Positions 1 to 12,415 of a stretch of DNA of 64,000 bases are shown in pieces. The stretch covers positions 3,323,001 to 3,387,000 of the forward strand of contig BSDZ01000011.1 in assembly GCA_030268105.1 (NCBI GenBank). The letters run 5' to 3'. The number at the start of each line of letters is the position of its first letter. The first letter of the stretch is position 1. A model generated the notes under the pieces. It was not told where the DNA came from. It saw only the letters and a list, made by a program, of their open reading frames with translations, and did no database searches. The stretch comes from Volvox africanus. Taxonomy: Eukaryota; Chlorophyta; Chlorophyceae; Chlamydomonadales; Volvocaceae. Position numbers and translations under genes: made by a program.

Positions 1-1737
1 CAGATCACGTATGGCAGCTACAAGTAAGAACTTAACCAAGCGTTCCCGGGTTGTCCCGACACCTTGTTGGCGCTCACTTAATTGTCCATGCTCATGTCCA
101 TGTTGTGCAGGAACTTGGTTTGCCCAGCGAATGAATTCCGGAAGGGTCGTCTCGTGACACAGCATCTCAACTCGTGGGCCCACGCTAGCATGAACCTTGG
201 CTTCAGCCTGTCTGGTAAGTTATATTCGTCCCCAAAACATGGTACGCAATATTCCATCTCATCATCCTCAGCCATGTCATCCCCGTGTCTCTTCCTGTCC
301 TCATTTCCGGTGAACAGGCTTCGTCGACTTACTCAGCGCACACTCCAAGCTGCCGCAGGGAGCTAACCTGGTACGCGTTTGGGCGGTTTTGTTTATTTGC
401 ATGGCCAGGACCAGCTCAAGAATGACTGCTCAAGCACTAGTCTACTTGATGCGGTCTGGTTAGCACAAGTATGCATTTGGATAAGGGAGATCCAAATATA
501 ATCCGTGAGGTATCGCGGATTTTATACGCATTTGTATTACGGATATCATACGCATGCGCAATGCGTGCCGAGGATTCAGATGACAGGGTTGACCGGAGGG
601 TCAACGGCTAAGCAATATGTTCCGGCGTATTGCACATGCATACAGGGTGGGTTCACGTAGCATAGGCACATGTGCATGTGCGCCTGGGCCCAGCCTTAAC
701 ATTACAGACCGAGGGCTGATTTCATTTGGGTGCTTCTTGAATTCTTGAAATTTGTTGCAACGCCAGAGCTCGACTCTAGTTCAGAGCTTTTATACAATTA
801 TACGCATAGCCTCTTCCCATGCAGGCCAAGCGGTCATACCGACCGCTCGGCAGGTCTTGTCACATTGACCCTGGACCAACCAAGTTTTTCTCAGTATGCG
901 GCTATCTTTGATCGCCCCACACAGGCCGTGCTATCCGGTGCTTTTTTCATGGAGGCTATGCTGTTCAGCATGCACGAGAAGAACGGCCATCTCGACCAGA
1001 CTATCCATTGGCTACTGGCCCAGACGTGCTGGGCTGGAGCCATCTTTGCTGCGCTGGAAGCTGCCTTCCCGGAGAGCTTCCTGTTGACGGTCGGGCGAGC
1101 GGGCTCGATGCTTCTGCAGGGCACGTGGTTCTGCCAGACCGCGGCGGTCCTATTTGGAGGTGGGTTGAGACCTATAAAGACCGCATCAAGGAGTTTGGGT
1201 TGTTGTAATGGGCTGGGTGTGCAATGACCCCGTCCCTGCATTGCTTGTTGTGTCCTCACTCACGCCATGCTTGTGCGAACGAAATGTCTGCCGTGATTCA
1301 TTCAATCGTCCGAACGTGAATGTTTGATGCTTTTGATGCATAACCCTTACCAGGGTATATGATTTGGAATGACATGGGAATGGACATTTCCGGCAACAAG
1401 GTGGAGGACGAAGCGCCAGCTATGTTCCTTCCCATGGTTTTCACCTACCATATGCTCCTGGTTACGATCTTCATGGTAGTAGGTAAGTTGTGCTCGAGTA
1501 TGCCGCTGTCTATCTGTGGGTGCACATATAATTGATTAATTGGGAATCTTTGACGCAGTTTACGCGGTTCTGGAGTCTTACAGTCGGCGTATTAACAATG
1601 GTGCCGTGGAGGCAAGTAACGGCAGCCCATCTTTCGGCGGCTTTGAAACATCGCGATTGCTTTCGGAGGAGCCGATAACAGAGCACGGCGTTATGATGAC
1701 TCCAATTACGGCAGTGCAGTATGGACTGCGCAAGTGA
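1..1737 (+). CDS. TMEM45/DUF716 family membrane protein, 5' end outside the window
   Basis: Exons read as 1-23 (partial, weak), 111-214, 318-370, 895-1159, 1354-1482 and 1559-1737 (TGA). All internal edges have GT/AG sites and the phases join without a stop (phases 2,1,0,1,1), giving about 250 residues in the window. The visible protein is hydrophobic, with several membrane segments. It has the DUF716 layout: a WAHASM segment leading to SGFVDLL, a loop with LPQG, then a membrane segment ending MLFSMHEKNGHLD, matching the His-containing stretch of TMEM45 proteins. A polar C-terminal tail follows the last membrane segment. The biochemical function of this family is poorly known. The family call rests on this layout and remembered motifs. 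The first exon or exons and the start codon are missing; the 1-23 piece is inferred only from a GTAAGA donor in the right phase. Confidence 0.78.
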
Positions 1738-1814
1738 AATATCAGGGGGTGTTGCGCGCGTTGTCGTTCGTGCGGTCGTACATCGTTTATAATAATAATT
1801 CTTGTGAAAAGTTG

Positions 1815-1821
1815 TATATAA
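1815..1821 (+). promoter_or_regulatory. Possible TATA box of the IscA gene
   Basis: TATATAA lies about 80 bases before the IscA start codon, in the 162-base gap after the TMEM45-type gene. An AATAAA at 1845-1850 may instead serve as poly(A) signal of the upstream gene. Both are motif matches only. Confidence 0.3.
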
Positions 1822-1899
1822 CTGTGATCTATTAGTTGTTCAAGAATAAAGCTGAACATTCCTGTGGCTATCGCGCCAGTTGTCCAGACAAACATCAAC

Positions 1900-2970
1900 A
1901 TGCTTTTGAGCAGGATACATCCGGTCAGGTTTACCGCGAGTACAAAACAACCTGCTCCCATCAAACTATTTTATCGACCTAGAAGTGGCCCGGCTGTCGT
2001 CTTCGCAGAGGTAGCGTCAGGTGAGCAAGCTCCGTAGCGACCTTCGACGTGTAGGAGGTTGTCTTCCGGAGGACGATGACATTTGATGCAGGACTTGCCT
2101 TCCGAAATGTCTCGTTTGGCATCTTTAAATGTGCTGCGGAATTATGGAACATCCGTATGCGATTGAACAGGCGGAACCGTAACAACACCGCCTCCCGCCA
2201 TAACACTAACGCCTGAGGCACTGGAGCAACTTAGGAAACTGCGCGCTGAACATAAGAACCAGGATAGCCTGCTCCTGCGAGTAGGCGTGAAGCAAGGTGC
2301 GCGTATTTCCACCCATGTTGCACTGACCGCTTTGGACTCCTCCGAACGTTGGAGGGAGTAGTTGAGTTATCATTATTCTGGATGGATGCAACATGGCATG
2401 AAAACGAACACCGCAATTTCAGATTTGTCTGATGAAAGGCAGCTTGTGTGACTGTGCACGCTGAATATGTCAAACTGAAAGTGTTCATCACAAGCTGGGT
2501 AGGCAGTTGTTGCATCAAGCCGGCGGCACTGCCGAACGTGTCAACATGATCAGCATGATGGGGGATCCCCTGAGCATGCGCATGAAGCCGTAACGACCTC
2601 AGGTTCTCGAAATCCTAGCATACAGGGAATCTGAACACTGTACTCCATGCACTCAGCGCACTGCGTGCGTCCATTGAAATCCGGGCCATTTCGAACTGCG
2701 CTTCATGTGAACATCTGCATGATTTCCTTCACAGGTGGCTGTTCGGGGCTGTCGTACCATATGGACTTTGAATCTCAGGACAAGGTATCTGAGGATGATC
2801 ACGTCATGTCGTACAACGATGGATTTCGACTGGTGGTAGACCCGAAGAGCTTGCTGTATCTTTTTGGAATGCGATTGGGTTACAGCTCGGCCCTCATTGG
2901 CGGGGGTTTCCAGTTCCACAACCCTAATGCTACGGATTCATGCGGTTGCGGCAAGTCTTTCGGTGTTTGA
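1900..2970 (+). CDS. A-type iron-sulfur cluster carrier, IscA/SufA (HesB) family, probably plastid
   Basis: Three exons, 1900-2020, 2171-2296 and 2735-2970 (TGA), both introns in phase 1, give exactly 160 residues. A-type carriers bind an Fe-S cluster and pass it to target apoproteins. The three ligand cysteines are present: C85 in GGCSG, and C152 and C154 in DSCGCG near the C terminus, followed by the typical GKSFGV end. LTPEALEQL opens the conserved domain at about residue 52. Residues 1-45 are rich in R, S, T, P and K and poor in acidic residues, as expected of an organelle transit peptide. Plastid SufA-type is favoured over mitochondrial Isa by the close match to the plant plastid form, but targeting is inferred. 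The start was chosen because it opens this peptide and joins in phase. The gene is convergent with the ClpR gene. Confidence 0.95.
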
Positions 2971-4229
2971 GTTTGCCCAGAGAACCCCCGAACACTGCAG
3001 CCATGATCTTGCCTCGTCAAGTTAGAAACATAATAGTTGTGGGTAATGGAAAGCATGCGGGGTAAGTTAATGCTAATAAAAGGATGTCTCACAAGTGTCA
3101 GGGCTGGAGATCCAACAGACATGGCATATGTGACATTTGAGGTACAATGTCATTATGTTAGAATCCCGACTGTGCGAGTGGTGATGTCGTTTGAGTTTGC
3201 GAGGGAGCATGACACGTATATTTCTCCAGTGTGCTGAGGGCAGTAGCTGCCGCAGGGTTGTGATCGTGTGACCTGTCAGAGGATATCTAGTCTTGAGCTG
3301 TGGCACCCAGAAGCCGTCAGGCTGAGACACAAGCTAAACGTCCTGATCGTTTACGAGTCAATTTATGCCCCTTGGCTTCAGTCCGCATACCTGAAGAGGG
3401 GCTGTCCACCCCGTCCTACGCAGCTAAGAGACATGGTCCGAGACTGAGGCCACGCAGAAAAAGAGGCATTTGGTAATGTCAGTGGGCACCCACGCCTGTT
3501 GCGCCGCCACCAAGGAAACGTAAGACGCTAAATCTTCATACCATCCCGAGCTGCTGACCGCCGATAGGCCCCACCAATTATGGACTTGGGCCCCCCTCAT
3601 CTCGATCACTTGAAATGCAACAGCCCGTACCCAAACGGCGTTCGGCATAGGAAGGCGGCTCACGGCCACGGTTTTCACTGCATACATGGCACGCCAGAAG
3701 ATGTCCGGCCCGATAGATACATATGGTATTACATTTACGCCAGACGCAGGCACCAACAGGCGCCAAGCATAGCTTCAATATGCACATACCCTCGGAACCA
3801 CCCATCATGCGGTGCGGGAGCACCCAGAGCTCTCGACCACAAGCCTTTCCTTCCACGCAAGCCTGCGCACGATCTTATTCATGCGCTATGGACAGCTCAT
3901 GGCTAACCTCAACGCCAGCCTGGGAAGACCTAACAACCTCCTTACCCGTTTCCCGAAACACGCTCACCCCTCCCCCATTTCCACCTGGAGATAAGGTGCT
4001 TGCTGAACCCCATGGCGTTAGGGCGCAAGAGCGCCGCCCAAACTGGCAACTGTGGAAGCGCGAGCTGGCAAACCCCTACCCTGCGTCACGCCTGAACAAA
4101 GCCGCCCTCATCTGAACAGCAGCCCACCCGCGGCTGTGTCATCCCCCGGAGACCCCGTCCTCAAGCCTGTCCGCCATTACCTCCACCGTACTCGACTACT
4201 ACTTTGCAACTCAGCCCGCGCTCCTGCAG
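2971..4229. other. Convergent intergenic region between IscA and ClpR
   Basis: About 1.26 kb between the stop codons of two converging genes, expected to hold both 3' untranslated regions. Open frames of up to about 110 codons exist on both strands (for example 3424-3756 on -), but none shows a family motif or a convincing set of splice sites. No gene is called. Confidence 0.5.
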
Positions 4230-7200
4230 TCAATTGCAATCAATCTTGACGAAAGGCCCCGGCGTGAGATCGTCCACGAGGCCAACCTCCCGGAACTGCC
4301 GCACCAGCGCCGGGGGCACCGTGTAGTCGTCCTTGCCGCGGATGATCTCGTCGATGAGACCCTCCATCTGTCAACACGCAGCATGACCATCGGACGCGGC
4401 ATGAGAAGGGGAAGCAGCGGCGCGGAGGCAATGACACTGCATGTGCGCCCGAAAGTCTGAAGGCCGCCATGATTACGAGGCAAGAGCATCTACGGCCTGC
4501 GTCTACTCTGCGTGGTAAGGAAACAGATCGCCCGCTTCACTGAAGCTTCGAGCGCTGCAAGGACCGGGAGTTCAGTCAGTCTGTCCCGAACGCGGCATGA
4601 TCTGGGTTGTGCTCACTCTGAAGACCTGGCAACGGGTGACCGCGCCAAGTCGAAGGCCCTCAAGTCCGAATCCCCGGATGACATACGCAACAGTCACGCA
4701 CTTCATCACCCGCGCACTTCACCCCACCCCGTATCCGTTCAAATACCGGACATGCACGATAGCACTAGCTCACGCCTGCCACGCTGATACCGCTATTACC
4801 CACGACATATGCCAAATATAGACATCACACCGCTTAAAAGTGTCCCTGGAGTCGCCGATGTCTTGACATCAAAGCTTCCCTCCCTCCTTTCCCCCCCACC
4901 AAGCATCTCCCTTCTGTCGCACCTTGGCCTGCTCGGGTGTCATGAAATAGTCGCGGCACGTTGCCTGCTCTACAGCGTCCTGGCTCATGCCCGTGAACCG
5001 CATGTAGTACCGGCTAAAAATCTGCGGGTTCTCGGACGCGACCCGGCGCCCATGCATGCCCAGTTTAAGGTCTCACGGCAAGCGCCGACTAAAAAGCGAA
5101 CGTTTACGGTATTCTCCACTGTGCTCTTGGATGACGGTAACATGTACCAGATGCATGCCGGGAAGTCGACATGTCTTGTGAAAGACACAACGCATCCCAC
5201 TTATTCCCTACAGCGCCACGCAGACATACATATCCTTCGTCCGCACGCCCCCCCTTTTCCGTCAGCTACGGTGGATGGGGTTTCCCTCACCGGCTCCGTT
5301 CACCGCGTTTCTCTTGTGCGAGACCCCCTTTGCGGGCACTCCACACAAGTCATATTAGGCCCCCCGACTTCAAGCCTCCTTGATATGGTCAACCAGCCAG
5401 TCACGCGGCACTACAGCGCAGCAACACCAGACCCTGGACCCTCCCACGGGCGGGCAGCGACACAACGGTCGTTAAAATATTGGTCAAAGAATGGCGACGG
5501 CAGGGCCCCCCCCTTCACATACAAATGCAATGATAAGTCCGCACCTGGTAAATTGCATTGAGCTCCTCTACCGTTTTCTTGATCTGATAGATATCTCCCT
5601 GAGAGCCACCTGCGGTAATCAAGGGAGGATTTGAATCCACGCGACCAAAGCGAGTCAGAACCGAGTTTCGGAGCTGCACAAACGTGAGGTGGCTAGCCAA
5701 CCCCAACCCCATCGAGGACTACACGTGAGATAGTCGCATGTGGAGTCGGATGCAGACCTCCCCATATGTGGCCGGGACGTTTTCGCAACAGGCTCGGCTC
5801 CCTGGCCCCTGAGCAGCTGCACCTCTACAAGCGGCCGCCATGCAAAGGATATACCGGCGAAATACCCGCAGATATACGGGCACAGCGCACGCCGCCCCAA
5901 CCTTCCCCGCTTGTCGGGTCACAAGGCGCCGCCAATCAGAATGAATCAAAGTCCAGCCGTTCCATGTGCCCCGCATGGCATTATTACCATTCTCTAACAG
6001 CTCAGCTTAGCTCTGCGACAGCTGCGACTGCATAACTGCTTCAAAAACGACGCCGGCTGCGCTACTGGTATCGAGCTACCAAGCCACCATCCCCCTCTCT
6101 GCAGCCGTCCGGTCACCGCCGCAGCTGTGACTGCCACGCGTCCTCGAACGTCCGCCGGACAAGTGCAGCCCGTGCAGGGACAGCCTCATCTGTCAGTATT
6201 ACGCTCCTGTACCATCATGGCTGTCCACTCAGCTGTGAAGGGCCCAAAAGAACTGGGACGCAACACACAACGTTCTAAACGCCAGACTGATTCCGCGGCG
6301 AGCGCCAAAGCGTCTGTCTACTCCCCGAGCTGTAATCTCCGCACTGTAGCGCCCCTGCCCAGGTATCCTGCACTGGGCAGGATGGACGAGCCGCTATCCC
6401 CTTCCAAATCAGCCGACGACCTGCCCCTGCCTGGTCGAGTTGACAGCCTGCTTTGTGAAGCTGCTCTGTGACACTCAGGTTTCTGCCCCTGCTCCAGTCG
6501 CCGGTGTTGTTGCCGCTGCTGCCTCACTCGGCCCGGTGTCCAACTGGCGGCCAGGCCACGAGGCGGCTCGAGGCCAGGGCTCCGGAAGGGCCGTGCCTGC
6601 CCCCCCGTGGGTTATCTCTGCTGCGTCCGACCCGCGGCAAACCGTCTGAGGGTTGCCCCCCGTCTCACCCAGGGCGCCAGGTCCTGCTGCCAACAAACCC
6701 TAGACCCTCCTCGCTCTGACGGCTGGAATGCGTAAGCACAAGCCAGCGCGAGCCGGGCAATATCTGGAATCCGTGTACTGAGACCATGCCCAGCCAGACG
6801 GCGACTGGCGGCAACCGCTACGCACCGGGCGAGAAGAAGCTGCCGCCGGGTGATTGGTCCCTGCCACACGAACCTAGCTAGCAGCCCTCTGCTGTTTCCC
6901 CCTCATTACCGCTTGCTATGCCCCGGATTGCAGACCTACCCATGGGTTGGGTCATCATGAGCCGTGTGTTCTTCATCGCGTACCGCTTTCCCTTCGTCCC
7001 TGAGGCCTGCACACAGCATGGGGAAGGGGCGGCGACAGAAACAGAAGATGCTAGTAAGGGCGCACGTGCTGTGGCGTGTGTATGTTTATATGTATTGTAA
7101 CGGAGCTGATGGTACGCAAAGCTCTGTTGTGCAGGAGGACAGCTCCCTGTGTCGATTGCGAACACACCACACGCATCCGTTCATGCATACACGCTTACGC

Positions 7201-8257
7201 CCATTGAAGCTTATGTCCGTTACATAACCTTCAATCGGCAGGTCCCCGCTGGCTGTCCTTTGATTTTCTGTTTCTGGACATATCCACTGTAACATACAGT
7301 ACTACCGATACGCATGAGGAATGTCCCCCCGGACCTCAGATGCGTAAGATATGAAGAGCTAGATGGTGGTTGCTGACATATCGCGCCTGACGGGCGCGAT
7401 GCCTTACCAGCAGTAAGCTGCTGTAGCTGTAGCATGCCCCTAGGGCAACTGTCTGCACGTCTGGCTTGATGGACTGAATTGCGTCCACCACGCCGAGGAC
7501 CGAGTACGGCTGACCCCCTGTGAGTACCCCAAGGACAAGGGACGTGGTAAGTCGGCCTGGGTTTCACAAACGACGACCAAGAGCAATATGAGCTTCGTGC
7601 GCTGCATGCACCTGGCGAGTTGATATATAATCGAATGTCCTCGGTTTCGTCTACCGCCTCAAGCGCCATCAGCGAACCGACAACTTGGGTTGCCATCTGT
7701 CGGTATACATATCAAGTAGGCGGGTTGTCAAAAGAAGAGTTTACGGATCAAGGTTACAGTCCCCACCAACACACAAGCCTTGCCTTATCGTTTATGTAGC
7801 CGCCGACGAAAATGATGCGGTTCGTCAGAAGATATCGGTACAAGTCCATTTGGATCTGTTCATTCATGAGGCAACATCACATTAATAGAATGAATTGCAC
7901 TTGGAAGGAAGCTTCACATAAGCTGCAAACGCATACCGCGTCGTCACCCCGCCCAATCTGGATATCCGGAGTCACAACAGGGCTACGTCGAATACCCCGA
8001 GCCTCCACATTGCGAACGTGTAATCTGATGCGGAAGTATAATGGACGATTAAGTATACAAAACAAAAGCCAAGGCAAGATGTCCAACTCCAGCCACTATT
8101 CAGCATATGGGCCGCACCTCGGCCTAGACATAAAAGATGCGTGGTTATGATGGCACGGTTGACGAACTGAGGCAGCTGCTGCTAGCGGCGAAGGATTAGT
8201 AGCACACCGCTCAGACGGCACACTCAATAATCGCCCAGATTGAAGTAATGTAGCCAT
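4230..8257 (-). CDS. ClpR: proteolytically degenerate ClpP-like subunit of the plastid Clp protease
   Basis: Nine exons, 5' to 3' on the - strand: 8118-8257, 7937-8024, 7784-7855, 7612-7696, 7408-7517, 6940-7006, 5545-5609, 4923-5021, 4230-4367. They total 864 nt, a 287-residue protein. ClpR subunits join ClpP in the mixed rings of the plastid Clp protease core. The N terminus (MATLLQSGRLL and on, Ser/Arg/Ala/His-rich) reads as a chloroplast transit peptide. The Clp fold follows: LLTNRIIFVG (about 85-94), DIRLYINSPGG (to 130), IKPDVQTVALG, GTKGKRYAM, TQPMGGSQGD, CRDYFMTPEQAK, GLIDEII. At the triad positions Ser (S159) and Asp (D233) are kept, but His is Thr (T184 in MMTQPMG), so the subunit should be inactive. 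The third intron has a GC donor. Intron 6 is long (1330 nt). ClpR2 is one possible orthologue; this is undecided. Confidence 0.94.
7697..7783 (-). other. GC-AG intron in the ClpR gene
   Basis: The exon ends ...GATAAG and the intron begins GCAAGG. It ends CGACAG before the ATGGCA exon. Reading phase 0 is kept on both sides and the joined protein (INDK then MATQVV) matches ClpP-family spacing. No GT within the local exon end gives a frame-preserving alternative. The GC donor context (AAG|GCAAG) is the usual one for such introns. Confidence 0.85.
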
Positions 8258-8717
8258 ATTAAACGGATCTCACGTAGAGCTCAATGATTGCAGTGCCTTA
8301 ATTTTTCCAGGGCCGTCAAGGACCGCAAACTCTGTAAAGGCCTGGATGCCAAAAGCGATTTCGTGAACTGACAATGCGTATAAACTTAAGTTTCCCTTAG
8401 ATGTTTTGGTCTCACGTTGAGTATCTTCCGCCTGGGATGGACGAGGTGACTGCACGGCAATAACGGTCTTGACGAATGAAACTATGAAATGCACGGACTG
8501 CCCATTCTCTAATGAACGAACTCGTGTACACAAGGTTTATAATATGAGAGGTTTTCAAAACGAACATCGCTAGACCTTACAACAGGGGGGATAATTGGGC
8601 CGATCAGTAGGTTCATACGAAACTCCTACAGCCCCATCCGCAATGTTTAGAAACCTATTAGTTGTTATGGCGAGAATACAACGATAGCATCTTTACTGGG
8701 TGCTCTCAGAGGTGAAA
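8258..8717. promoter_or_regulatory. Divergent promoter region of ClpR (-) and ZIP transporter (+)
   Basis: 460 bases separate the two start codons, which point away from each other, so the promoters and 5' leaders of both genes must lie here. No clear TATA box or other named element stands out. An open frame of 87 codons at 8270-8533 (-) shows no family motif and is not called. Confidence 0.55.
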
Positions 8718-11700
8718 ATGGTGCGGAGAAGTTACACAGCGGAAAGCCAGGAGCGGTTTTGGTTTGACATTCTGTCAGCAATAGTGCTATTCATGACAGC
8801 AATTGGCGGTGGGTCCTGTTGCAACAGCCACCCTCCAGGCAGACGCACCTTGGCATGACGTTTTTGGCAACGGACCGTTGCCTTGCAGGCGCTTGGCTCC
8901 CCAAGTATTTGTGTTCACATGGAACGCACCTCAGCAGCTCAAAAAGCCTCGCCTTCCACCTTGGCAACATGCTCTCTGCCGGAGGTAAGAACAAAACGTT
9001 CAGGAGCTAAACAGTGTTGGGGCGGCGCATGAGCCCCAGATTCATATGTTAATGTGCGTATCTACACGGCGGTCGTGTACAGCGTATGGTCTGCACCAGG
9101 GCTACGCCGTGCGGATGACTGTAATAGACATGCCAAGCTGTCAGGACTATAATAACTATTGCAGCGGACATAATGACACGAATTCCTTTGGCAGTGATAC
9201 GCCAGGTATTGCCTGCCCAGCAGCTGGTGGGCAGGCGGCGCACCTAGCAACTCGCAGGCCAGCAGCACGGACACCCGAACACCAAACCACTGCAGCTGCA
9301 TTCGATCCGTCGCATTTCCTGCGCTCCCTACATTCCCTTTCATGCCTGAAGTTAAGTTAAGCCTGCGCTTGTGTCGGTCCCGTAGTATTTTTTTGTGATC
9401 ACGTTTTTGACTGGGTGTGGACTCAACTGCCCTGTCTCTTCCCGGATCTGCCACGCGGCCCCAATATATCTCCCCATCTCGCAGTAATGCTGTCCGCGGG
9501 CTTCTGCCACTTACTGGCAGATGCACACCGCAGCCTGCTCTTCCTCGGCCGCTTCCCTATATCTAATTTCCTGGCTGCGACCGGCTACATTATCACACTC
9601 TTGGCGGACCAGGTGGGGGGGAGGCCGTGTCAGACTCACGCCACCACTTATTTCTGGAGTCAGCCACTGGGGCCCATGTAGGAAATTGCTGCATGGGAGG
9701 CCGCAACTGCTGGATGGCAATCATGCTACTTGCAGTTGCAAGGCAGTCCTTGAATGGCTAATGAAATCAACCACGTCGGCGGGAAGAGACTCGTTATCCA
9801 CGAATCTACGCTGTTGTTGCTCTTCATTTCCCCTTCGATGTCCCGATTGATCCTACAGTTACCCCACGCACTGCTGGGATGCAGGTTGTTCAATTCGTCA
9901 GCGAACAGCAGGCGTCCATGGCGAACAAGGGGGACCGCAGCAATGCAGGCGCTGCCGGCACAGGGGCTAGCGGTGGCGGGGACACACCGTCGGGGCCCAT
10001 CCTTAGGAACGGGGGCTACCATAAGCTGCCCTCCGGGGCGGAAATGACGAGCATAGTTGCTTCAGACAAGGTGGTGACTACCCCTGAGGGAGCGATAACG
10101 ACGGCAGTGCAGCGGGAGAGCTCCCTGATATCTAAGACCGGGGCTGATCCGGAATTAGCGCTGGTCGCGTCGGTTGCTGACGCCCATGGGCACTTCAGCG
10201 GCGGGCTTGCTAACGGCCGGAGTCAAAACGGTTTAAGCTGCGGCAATGGAAGTGTACAGAGCCGCGGCCACAGCAATGGCGGCAAGGATGACGGCGATTG
10301 CGCCGCAGGCTCTATTCGGGCGCTGAACCGAAGCCAGAGCACGGGCGGCGACTGCCACTCGGCCGGCGTGGTAGTGCTGCTGGGCGGCGGGGGACGCAGG
10401 TTGTCATTTGCGACGGCGGTGCTGCTGGCGGCGGCGCTGTGCATCCATTCTGTTCTGGAAGGCATGGCGCTGGGCGCACAGTCTAGTATGCGGAGCACAG
10501 AGGATATTATGGTAGCAATTGCGGCGCACAAGGGACTGGCGGCATACGCGCTAGGGGCGAGTATTATGGAGAGCGGCGCGTCCTCGGAGAGGTATGTGTG
10601 GGGGGGGCTGGGGGGGGTTCTTAACGTGGATTAGGCAGTGGCGCGGGTGTAAGGACGGGAGTGGCACCGAGGCAGGGACATTGGAAGCGACGTAGGGGTC
10701 GGGAGCTTGGGCCGCGATGGGGCTGTCCAAGAGATAGGGCGTACAGAAAGCACGGCAAACGCGCGAAGGGTTGGGGCATGGCACGCAGTCCGTGCAAACA
10801 AATGCATGTAGGTTATGCACCCACGAGGGCAAATAGCGCAGAGGCGCTGAGAGCGGGCTCCATCAGTGCTGCTAATTGATGTGGAGACCTCGCGTCTCGA
10901 TGCCACGTTTTGGAGGTTCTGATATGAATTAGGAGCATGGGCTTACCTCCAGGAGCCCCCTTCAGCTTCATGAGGTCATATAATGCGATGCTCCTCGTGC
11001 TCGGTTCACGACTAACACGAAGGTCTCCTGCTCCATTCCGTCCTTTTCTCCTTCGACCCCTGACACCGTGCGTCCTCGTACACCACGAACCTGCGTGCCC
11101 GTTCAGGTTTTGGACTGTCATTGGCTGCTTTTCTTTGGCCACCCCATTGGGGATTTTCGCGGGATACGGGATGTCGACTAGATCAGCAAACGGAACGAGC
11201 GGCGCTGCGCTGTCGGCACTGGCCTCGGGCACTTTCCTGTACGTAGCCTTTATGGAGGTACGTGGTCTGGTGTGCGTATGTGTGTGTGTGCGTATGTGCA
11301 CAAGGCCAATATGGGCACGCACAGGGGTAGGACAAGGAGCACCACTGCAGCTTAGACCTGGGTCAACTTTAGGGAGTGGTGATGTCGACTGAGTGGTGCA
11401 TTCGAAAGCATCTGACATATGCAGGGCAGCGGCAGGGAGACACGGAATGGTGACGTGTGCCGGCATATCCCCTACGCCCCGGTCATGTATATTGCATTGG
11501 AAACTACTTAACCCCGCACTGCTTCGCTGCCTCCGGTTAATGCCGTTTGCATTCAATGTTTTTTGACATACCTACCCGGCCAAAGCTTTCAGCACCGGCT
11601 TGTGGGAACGTTTTTTGACACTTTTGTCGTCATGTTCCGAAGTTGTGCCTTCCATGAGTATCTCTCCAAGGATGCCATGCCTTCACGACTTTCTTCACTC

Positions 11701-11967
11701 GTCTCCTCATAGCCTTATTACTCGTCTGCTGACTACGCCTCTCGCTCACACCTCCATCTCGTACCCTCTCACCCCGGCTTGCACACGTGCTGAGATCCCA
11801 AAGTCGAAAACCGTTTGTGAACACTTCATGTGACCCCTGGGCTTTTCATTGTAATGCATCATCAGGTCATCCCCAAGGAGCTGGCTGACGGAAAGCACCG
11901 CATGGCCAAGATGGCTGCCTTCCTGCTAGGCTACTCGCTCATGTCGTTGCTGGCGGTGTGGGCGTAA
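8718..11967 (+). CDS. ZIP family divalent metal transporter
   Basis: Six exons: 8718-8808, 8889-8984, 9485-9612, 9885-10591, 11107-11257, 11866-11967 (TAA). They total 1275 nt, 424 residues, with phases 1,1,0,2,0. ZIP proteins carry Zn2+, Fe2+ or related ions into the cytoplasm. The layout is typical: membrane segment 1 (about 17-31), LGNMLSAG entering segment 2 with H71 and D75 of GFCHLLADAH, and segment 3 (about 92-103). A long loop follows, then segment 4 with HSVLEGMALG (293-302) and segment 5 with AAHKGLAAYALG (H320). These two carry the metal-binding histidines and glutamate. Segments 6-8 end at VWA. The segment 3-4 loop is about 165 residues, rich in Gly, Ser, Asn and Asp, and has only scattered histidines rather than a dense His cluster. 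Metal specificity and membrane cannot be told from this. Confidence 0.95.
11272..11296. repeat. Short GT-rich simple repeat in ZIP intron 5
   Basis: Imperfect TG dinucleotide run interrupted by CGTATG steps, just after the donor of the fifth intron. No function is implied. Confidence 0.6.
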
Positions 11968-12300
11968 CCATAACCCCCTCCAGGGTTAGCATGTTAGGAG
12001 TTAAGTTGATGTAGTTGCTGCCACGTGTCACTGCTGTTCCGGGAACCATCCGCGAGAAGGTGGTCGAAAGCGCAGGTTTACGAGTCAGGCAGACGGAGGG
12101 GCGGAGAGAAACTCATGCTGTTGGATGTTGGCACTGAGGGTAGCTCAATCTTCTTCCGTCTATGCCAATAACGGAACAATTGACTTTAAGGGTAGTTCTT
12201 ACGAGGTTTGCGCGCGTCTTATCGCTGTGGCCACAGGATGCTGGCTCACTTGGTAGTGAAAATACCCTTACTGCACGGCTCTGGAATTGTGTGCAAGGCA
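11968..12300. other. Intergenic region after the ZIP gene
   Basis: Holds the ZIP 3' untranslated region and, if the next gene model is real, its promoter and first exon. Possible start codons exist, but none could be joined confidently to the exon-like segments that follow. Confidence 0.35.
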
Positions 12301-12415
12301 GGAAGTGAGAACGCTCAGAGGAGGCATCTTAAGGGGTCTGCAGCGCCGGAGTTTTGCAAGGTCAGCGCAGTGATATTATTGACCTTTCCATCTGCGTATG
12401 TGTTGTGCGTTGCAG

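Noticed and set aside
3424..3756. 110-codon - strand frame sharing TGATCGAGATGAGG with the unit's candidate 3' exon
   Set aside because: The shared stretch is only 14 bases and the surrounding sequence does not align, so it is taken as chance.
5626..5645. GGATTTGAATCC, like the reverse complement of a tRNA T-arm
   Set aside because: It lies in ClpR intron 6. No matching acceptor stem, D-arm or anticodon arm is found around it and the T-stem does not pair properly.
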